From: Alphaproteobacteria bacterium
Lineage (GTDB): Bacteria; Pseudomonadota; Alphaproteobacteria; Caulobacterales; Parvularculaceae
Direction of reading: 5' to 3'
DNA length: 64,000 nucleotides
Assembly (NCBI GenBank): GCA_030433215.1
Contig: JAUIMC010000007.1
Span: forward strand, 62,001-126,000
The notes under the pieces were generated by a model. That model had not been told where the DNA came from and made no database searches. It was given only the letters and a program-made list of their open reading frames with translations. Shown in pieces: positions 59,138 to 64,000 of the stretch; position 1 is the stretch's first letter, and the number at the start of each line of letters is the position of its first letter. The position numbers and the translations under genes were made by a program.

Positions 59138-59227
59138 ATGGTCCGCATATTCGCATGCATGGCCGTTACGGCCGTTCTGGCCTCCGCCTTTGCGCCCGCG
59201 CTTTACACCTATGGCGCCCTGATGTGA
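59138..59227 (+). CDS. 29-residue hydrophobic peptide
   Basis: MVRIFACMAVTAVLASAFAP followed by ALYTYGALM, a membrane-inserting or signal-like peptide. It lies 55 bases after the tautomerase stop and is preceded by AAAAGGAGAAACCC, nearly identical to the tautomerase leader, and followed by a strong terminator 15 bases on. That layout argues for real translation in the same operon. Confidence 0.65.
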   Translation: MVRIFACMAVTAVLASAFAPALYTYGALM

Positions 59228-59242
59228 GGCGGCCCCGACACG

Positions 59243-59274
59243 AAAAACGCCGCCGGTTTTCCGGCGGCGTTTTT
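59243..59274 (+). terminator. Intrinsic terminator
   Basis: AAAAACGCCGCCGG (59243-59256) pairs perfectly with CCGGCGGCGTTTTT (59261-59274) around a TTTT loop. It closes the tautomerase operon. Confidence 0.92.
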
Positions 59275-59332
59275 CAACAGGCATGGCGCAAGGGATTTGC
59301 GAGCCGGCGCCGACTCGTTACACCAGATACCG

Positions 59333-59950
59333 ATGGCCGCGATCAAACCGACATTCGAGCTTGAAACCCTTCACGCCAAGGCGGGCCCCGTCGCGGGCAT
59401 CGACGAGGCGGGACGCGGCCCCTGGGCGGGACCGGTGGTCGCCGCGGCGGTTATCCTCGATCCGGACGACATTCCGGCAGGCCTCGCCGATTCCAAAACC
59501 CTGGCGGAAAAACGCCGGGATGAAATCGCTGCCGCTATCCGCGGCTGCGCCATCGTCAGCGTCGGGATCGCCAGCGTCGAAGAGATCGACGCGCTCAACA
59601 TTTTACAGGCGACCTTTCTCGCCATGGCCCGCGCCGAAGCCGCGCTGAAAGAGCGCCCCGGCCTCTGCATCGTCGACGGCTCGCAAAGACCGAAACTGAA
59701 AGCGCACACGGAAATGATCGTCAAAGGCGACGCGACATCGCTTTCCATCGCCGCCGCCTCGATCATCGCCAAGACGACCCGCGACGCGATGATGCGCGCG
59801 CTGGCGCTGGACCATCCTTTTTACGCCTGGGAAAAGAACAAGGGCTACGGCGCGCCGGCCCATCGCGAAGGCCTCGCGCGCCACGGCGTCACACCACATC
59901 ATCGCAAAAGCTTTGCGCCGATCCACAAGATATTGTGCGAAAGCGCGTGA
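59333..59950 (+). CDS. rnhB: Ribonuclease HII
   Basis: A 205-residue RNase HII that cuts RNA from RNA-DNA hybrids and removes misincorporated ribonucleotides. The DEDD residues are Asp24 and Glu25 (GIDEAGRGPWAGPVVAAAV), Asp115 (CIVDGSQRP) and Asp133 (KGDATSLSIAAASIIAKTTRD). Start ATG 59333 keeps the usual N-terminus. ccrM follows in the same direction; the two genes are often adjacent in Alphaproteobacteria. Confidence 0.95.
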   Translation: MAAIKPTFELETLHAKAGPVAGIDEAGRGPWAGPVVAAAVILDPDDIPAGLADSKTLAEKRRDEIAAAIRGCAIVSVGIASVEEIDALNILQATFLAMARAEAALKERPGLCIVDGSQRPKLKAHTEMIVKGDATSLSIAAASIIAKTTRDAMMRALALDHPFYAWEKNKGYGAPAHREGLARHGVTPHHRKSFAPIHKILCESA

Positions 59951-59973
59951 AGCGGCCGCGCCGTTAATTTTTG

Positions 59974-61241
<1,268 letters not shown>

Positions 61242-61250
61242 AGTTTAGCC

Positions 61251-61278
61251 CCGCTCATCCCGGCGAAGGCCGGGATCT
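61251..61278 (+). repeat. Left copy of 28-bp inverted repeat flanking GIY-YIG gene
   Basis: Begins CCGCTCATCCCGGCGAAGGC and ends CGGGATCT; it contains the palindrome ATCCCGGC-GAAG-GCCGGGAT. It is a perfect inverse copy of 61621-61648. Confidence 0.92.
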
Positions 61279-61285
61279 CTCTCCA

Positions 61286-61570
61286 TCAGGGAAAAATCTC
61301 TTCTATATCGCGCCAATCCGGGTTCATCTCATTGATTAGCCGGATCTTCCATTCGCGCTTCCAGTCTTTTATGCGCCGTTCACGAAGGAAGGCGCTTTCA
61401 CGCGTTTCGTGAACCTCATACCACACCAGCATTTCGCAATTATATTTATCTGTGAATCCACGCCGCACATGCTCGCGATGCTCCCACATCCGCCGATTTA
61501 AATCGTCCGTCATGCCCGTATAAAGGACGCCATACGGCTTGTTGGTGGCAATGTAGACATAAAAGGCCAT
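61286..61570 (-). CDS. GIY-YIG nuclease family protein
   Basis: A 94-residue single-domain endonuclease. The motif is YVYIATN ... LYTGMTDDLNRRMWEH (GIY-YIG with Arg and His), and ETRESAFLRERRIKDWKREWK carries the catalytic Glu and basic residues. These short proteins are abundant in Alphaproteobacteria with palindromic repeats around them. The gene is more AT-rich than its flanks and lies exactly between two inverted 28-bp copies, so a mobile unit is likely (inference). Confidence 0.92.
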   Translation of the reverse strand: MAFYVYIATNKPYGVLYTGMTDDLNRRMWEHREHVRRGFTDKYNCEMLVWYEVHETRESAFLRERRIKDWKREWKIRLINEMNPDWRDIEEIFP

Positions 61571-61620
61571 GCCGTGATGTTAGCATGGCAATGCCGGGAA
61601 GCGAGGCGCTTTACTTTATG

Positions 61621-61648
61621 AGATCCCGGCCTTCGCCGGGATGAGCGG
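61621..61648 (+). repeat. Right copy of 28-bp inverted repeat flanking GIY-YIG gene
   Basis: Begins AGATCCCGGCCTTCGCCGGG and ends ATGAGCGG; exact inverse complement of 61251-61278 over 28 of 28 bases. It ends six bases before the stop codon of the lipocalin gene. Confidence 0.92.
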
Positions 61649-61654
61649 CAGGAG

Positions 61655-62197
61655 TCAGCCAGGCGACTGCTCCGTCCAGTAGAGCGCATCCGTATTATAA
61701 CCCATCGCCTTCAAGTCATTCAGCGTCTTTTCGCGAACCTCATCGGAAATCGTCGGCGTACGGCTTAAAATCCACAGATACCGTCCTTCCGGTTCGCCCA
61801 CGAGCGACAGCGAATAATCCTCCGCCAAGCCGATGATCCAGTAATCGCCCCAGAACGGGCCGAAGAAACTGACTTCGAGTTTCGCGTTCGTTTCTTCGTC
61901 GACAACGCGCGCGCGGCCCTCGGCGACATCCTTTTCGCCATCTGGCGAGCCCTTGTAACAGGTGTTGGTCACGGCGATCAGGCCGTCGTCTCGGCGCGCA
62001 TAATCGGCGGTGACGCCTTCGCAATTCTCCTCAAAGCGGTTCGGGAAACGCGCGATCTCGTACCAGCGGCCGAGATAGCGCTCCAGATCGACCTGATCGA
62101 CGGTCTCGAGCGCCGGCGCATCTTCGGCGCGATTGACCGGCGGGCCGCCGCAGCCGGCGAGCAATAACAAGGAGAGGACAAGACAAAGAGAGCGCAT
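61655..62197 (-). CDS. blc: Outer-membrane lipocalin (Blc-like)
   Basis: A 180-residue lipocalin lipoprotein. The lipobox LLAGC puts Cys16 at the lipidated N-terminus. The lipocalin GxW motif is in YLGRWYEIARFPNRFEENC, followed by VTADYARRDDGLIAVTNTCY and SFFGPFWGDYWIIGLAEDYSLSLVGEP. It resembles E. coli Blc, which binds lysophospholipids and is expressed in stationary phase. It shares a symmetric GGAAC-N18-GTTCC site with the divergent COG4315 gene. Confidence 0.93.
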   Translation of the reverse strand: MRSLCLVLSLLLLAGCGGPPVNRAEDAPALETVDQVDLERYLGRWYEIARFPNRFEENCEGVTADYARRDDGLIAVTNTCYKGSPDGEKDVAEGRARVVDEETNAKLEVSFFGPFWGDYWIIGLAEDYSLSLVGEPEGRYLWILSRTPTISDEVREKTLNDLKAMGYNTDALYWTEQSPG

Positions 62198-62246
62198 GAA
62201 TACCTCTAATTTTAAAGACCTTTATACACGCCTTCGGCCTGCCTGC

Positions 62247-62274
62247 GGAACAAGGAAGGGCGCCGTCGTGTTCC
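62247..62274. promoter_or_regulatory. Symmetric GGAAC-N18-GTTCC stress promoter
   Basis: GGAAC (62247-62251), 18 bases, then GTTCC (62270-62274). Read rightwards it is an EcfG-type GGAAC-N18-GTT promoter 36 bases from the COG4315 gene; read leftwards it is the same for lipocalin (52 bases from its ATG). A single core may therefore serve both directions. Confidence 0.6.
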
Positions 62275-62308
62275 ATCAGAGGTGAAGCAAAACCCGGGAG
62301 CAAAGCTC

Positions 62309-62944
62309 ATGAAAAAGCTCGGTTTCGCCGGCGCTGCGCTGGCCGCGCTTCTGGCGGCCTCTTGCGGTCCCGGCTACAATGACGACGACGTGGACGATGT
62401 CGAGGAGTTGCCGAACACCGACGATCTCGGCGAGCCGGAAAACAACGACCTCGATGACGTCCGCGCCGATCTCGGCGGGAGCTTCGGCGCGGGGTCGAAC
62501 GCAACAATGACGAAAGCCTCCGCCGCCCCCGCCGACAGCGCGGCGGACATGGACACGCTCACCATCAAGGTCATGGATAGCGGTCAATACGGCGCCTATC
62601 TCGCGCGCGGCGACGGGCGCCCGCTTTATCTCTTCACCGCGGATACCAGAGCGGTCAGGGGAACCGAGCCTGCCATCGCCTGCACCGGCGAATGTCTCGA
62701 CGCCTGGCCGCCCGCCGAAACCATCGAGCGCCCGTTTTCGGGCGAGCGCGTCGACAGGAGCCTCGTCGCCACGACGGATTTTCAGGACCGGATGATCGCG
62801 ACCTATCGCGGCTGGCCGCTCTATTATTTCTCGCGCGACGAAGGCGGCGCCGCCGAACCCAAGGGTCAGGGCATCGAGAGTTTCGGAGGAAGCTGGAGTC
62901 TGATCACGCCGGACGGGCTCGAAATTGACGAAAGCCGCGGCTAA
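62309..62944 (+). CDS. COG4315-family lipoprotein
   Basis: A 211-residue lipoprotein (LLAASC lipobox near residue 19) with an acidic linker (PGYNDDDVDDVEELPNTDDLGEPENNDLDD) and the COG4315/PF03640 repeats: YGAYLARGDGRPLYLFTADTRAV ... ACTGECLDAWPPAE and MIATYRGWPLYYFSRDEG. These secreted proteins have unknown function. ATG 62309 follows GGGAG. It is divergent from the lipocalin gene. Confidence 0.87.
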   Translation: MKKLGFAGAALAALLAASCGPGYNDDDVDDVEELPNTDDLGEPENNDLDDVRADLGGSFGAGSNATMTKASAAPADSAADMDTLTIKVMDSGQYGAYLARGDGRPLYLFTADTRAVRGTEPAIACTGECLDAWPPAETIERPFSGERVDRSLVATTDFQDRMIATYRGWPLYYFSRDEGGAAEPKGQGIESFGGSWSLITPDGLEIDESRG

Positions 62945-62982
62945 AAAAGCCGCGGCTTGAAGGCCTGATGACGGATTGTTTT

Positions 62983-63013
62983 ACGCACGGGCGCGAGCCC
63001 CGTGCGTTTTTTA
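62983..63013 (+). terminator. Intrinsic terminator after COG4315 gene
   Basis: ACGCACGGG (62983-62991) pairs with CCCGTGCGT (62999-63007), loop of 7, then TTTTT. It is on the plus strand and overlaps the last codons of atpF. Confidence 0.85.
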
Positions 63014-63577
63014 GTTCAGCTTGTCTTTAAGGCCGGCGATGGCCTTGTCGACATAGGCGCCCTGCGCGCCCGCATCCATCCGTTCGCGAATGATGTGACG
63101 CGCCGCCTCGATGGCGAGATCGGCGGTCTGGCCGCGCACTTCGGAAATCGCCTGCGCCTCGGCGCGTTCGATCTTCTCCTCGGCGGCCTTGATGCGGCGC
63201 TCGGTCTGTTCCTCGATCTTGGCGCGCGCTTCGGCGGCCATGCGCTGGGCGTCTTTCTTCGCCTGCTCGATGATGCCGGCGGCTTCTTCCTCGGCTTCGC
63301 GCTGGCGGCGCTGGTAGGAGGCGAGCAGCTCCTGCGCCTCTTCGCGCATCCGCCGGGCGTCGTTGATCTCGTCGGCGATCTTGGCCGCGCGCTTGTCGAG
63401 GCCGCCAAGGATCATCTTGTGCACGCCGGCGCGGGCGAACACGCCGATGACGATGATGAAGGCGACAAGCACGTAAATCGCCGTGTCTTCGAAGATGCCG
63501 ACAGCCGGCGCGTGATCGGAAGCAGCGTCGTGCGCTTCCTGGGCGGCGGCGAGAGCGAGGGTCGAGAGGAAAATCAT
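63011..63577 (-). CDS. atpF: ATP synthase F0 subunit b
   Basis: A 188-residue F0 b subunit. One membrane helix (AIYVLVAFIIVIGVFARAG, about 33-51) is preceded by a short periplasmic segment, then a long coiled-coil (about 60-165: IADEINDARRMREEAQELLASYQRRQREAEEEAAG). It forms the peripheral stalk that holds F1 against F0. It follows the b' gene by 14 bases. The terminator of the opposite gene overlaps its end. Confidence 0.93.
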   Translation of the reverse strand: MIFLSTLALAAAQEAHDAASDHAPAVGIFEDTAIYVLVAFIIVIGVFARAGVHKMILGGLDKRAAKIADEINDARRMREEAQELLASYQRRQREAEEEAAGIIEQAKKDAQRMAAEARAKIEEQTERRIKAAEEKIERAEAQAISEVRGQTADLAIEAARHIIRERMDAGAQGAYVDKAIAGLKDKLN

Positions 63578-63591
63578 GGGGCCTTCGTCCT

Positions 63592-64000
63592 TCAGGCGCG
63601 CGCGGCGGCGTCGATGGCTTTCGACACGGCTTCGTCGGTGGGCGCCTCGTCGATCAGGGCCTCAACGACGGCGCGTGTCGTATCGGCGGCCGCTTCCCGA
63701 ACCTTCGCGGCGGCGTCGGATTTCATCGCCGCAATGCGCGAATCCGCGGCGGCGAGCTGTTTTTCCAGCGCTTCATCGGTGTCGGCCTGAAGGCCGGCGA
63801 TTTCCTCGTCGACCTCGGCGCGGGTGTCCGCGGCAATGGCCTGCGCCTTGGCGCGGGCGTCGGCGAGCGCCTTGTTATAGGCGCTCTCGGCTTCTTCGGC
63901 CTGACGGCGGAACTCCGCCGCCTGATCGAGGTCGTCCGCCATGCGGTCCCGGCGCTGCTCGATGGCGCCGCCCAGCGACGGCAGGAAACGTCCCGCCATC
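63592..64000 (-). CDS. ATP synthase F0 subunit b' (partial, runs off window)
   Basis: The C-terminal 135 residues of a b'-type F0 subunit: FLPSLGGAIEQRRDRMADDLDQAAEFRRQAEEAESAY and a coiled-coil of Ala/Glu/Asp heptads. Its N-terminal helix should lie beyond base 64000; the ATG near 63999 is internal. Having separate b and b' genes is typical of Alphaproteobacteria and cyanobacteria. It lies upstream of atpF in the operon. Confidence 0.9.
   Translation of the reverse strand, partial: MAGRFLPSLGGAIEQRRDRMADDLDQAAEFRRQAEEAESAYNKALADARAKAQAIAADTRAEVDEEIAGLQADTDEALEKQLAAADSRIAAMKSDAAAKVREAAADTTRAVVEALIDEAPTDEAVSKAIDAAARA

Overview
The window looks like chromosomal DNA of a GC-rich, free-living alphaproteobacterium, most likely from the Caulobacterales/Parvularculales/Hyphomonadaceae neighbourhood (inference, no database search). 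The markers are a CcrM-type GANTC methyltransferase directly after rnhB with a CtrA-like box and four GANTC sites in its leader, split b and b' ATP synthase subunits, two DUF2336 proteins, DUF1491, DUF6607, VPLPA-CTERM proteins, an alphaproteobacterial-type SOS box (GTTC-N7-GTTC) and several GGAAC-N18-GTT motifs that look like general-stress (EcfG-type) promoters.

Layout. 0-10 kb: envelope lipoproteins, a VPLPA-CTERM protein, DUF2336/DUF1491, a LuxR-type regulator and a PAS histidine kinase. 10-15 kb: a trehalose module (otsA, otsB, GH15 hydrolase), a CBS-domain protein and sufE. 16-24.5 kb: a nine-gene Mrp-type cation/proton antiporter operon on the minus strand (E, F, G, an MbhD-like subunit, B, C, D, then two more D-like subunits and a small membrane protein). 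24.8-28 kb: an orphan ParA with an overlapping ribbon-helix-helix-like partner, and a second DUF2336 protein. 28-34 kb: a seven-gene TonB energising operon (DUF3450, long TtpC-like ExbB, ExbB, two ExbD, TonB, TPR). 34.7-35.2 kb: tRNA-Gln(UUG) and tRNA-Pro(CGG). 35-46.9 kb: opgG-opgH for periplasmic glucans, a DmdC-like acyl-CoA dehydrogenase, a HisKA_2 kinase, Sua5, a second VPLPA-CTERM protein, a lipoprotein with a methyltransferase fold and a D-2-hydroxyglutarate dehydrogenase-like enzyme.

46.9-52.5 kb holds an AT-richer patch bounded by a duplicated gene end, a cytochrome b561, yaaA, a strongly expressed-looking 49-residue membrane peptide, an M19 dipeptidase and an HTH-GT2-DUF2064 operon. 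At 52,547-54,504 lies a complete IS1595-like element with 24-bp inverted repeats, an 8-bp target duplication and three cargo ORFs. It sits between the HTH operon and an apparently SOS-controlled PA0069-family radical SAM gene. 56-64 kb: panE-like reductase, a wHTH-TPR regulator divergent from a tautomerase plus a 29-residue peptide, rnhB, ccrM, a GIY-YIG nuclease gene bracketed by a perfect 28-bp inverted repeat, a divergent lipocalin/COG4315 pair sharing a symmetric GGAAC-N18-GTTCC site, and the atpF/b' end of an ATP synthase F0 operon that runs off the right edge.

Themes: envelope energetics (Mrp, Ton-like, F0), stress protection (trehalose, lipocalin, glucans, YaaA, CBS) and cell-cycle methylation. 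The most unusual items are the two-ExbD Ton operon with DUF3450 and TtpC, the MrpC with a roughly 125-residue His/Ala-rich loop, the orphan ParA pair, the cargo-carrying IS, the repeat-bracketed GIY-YIG unit and the symmetric stress promoter.
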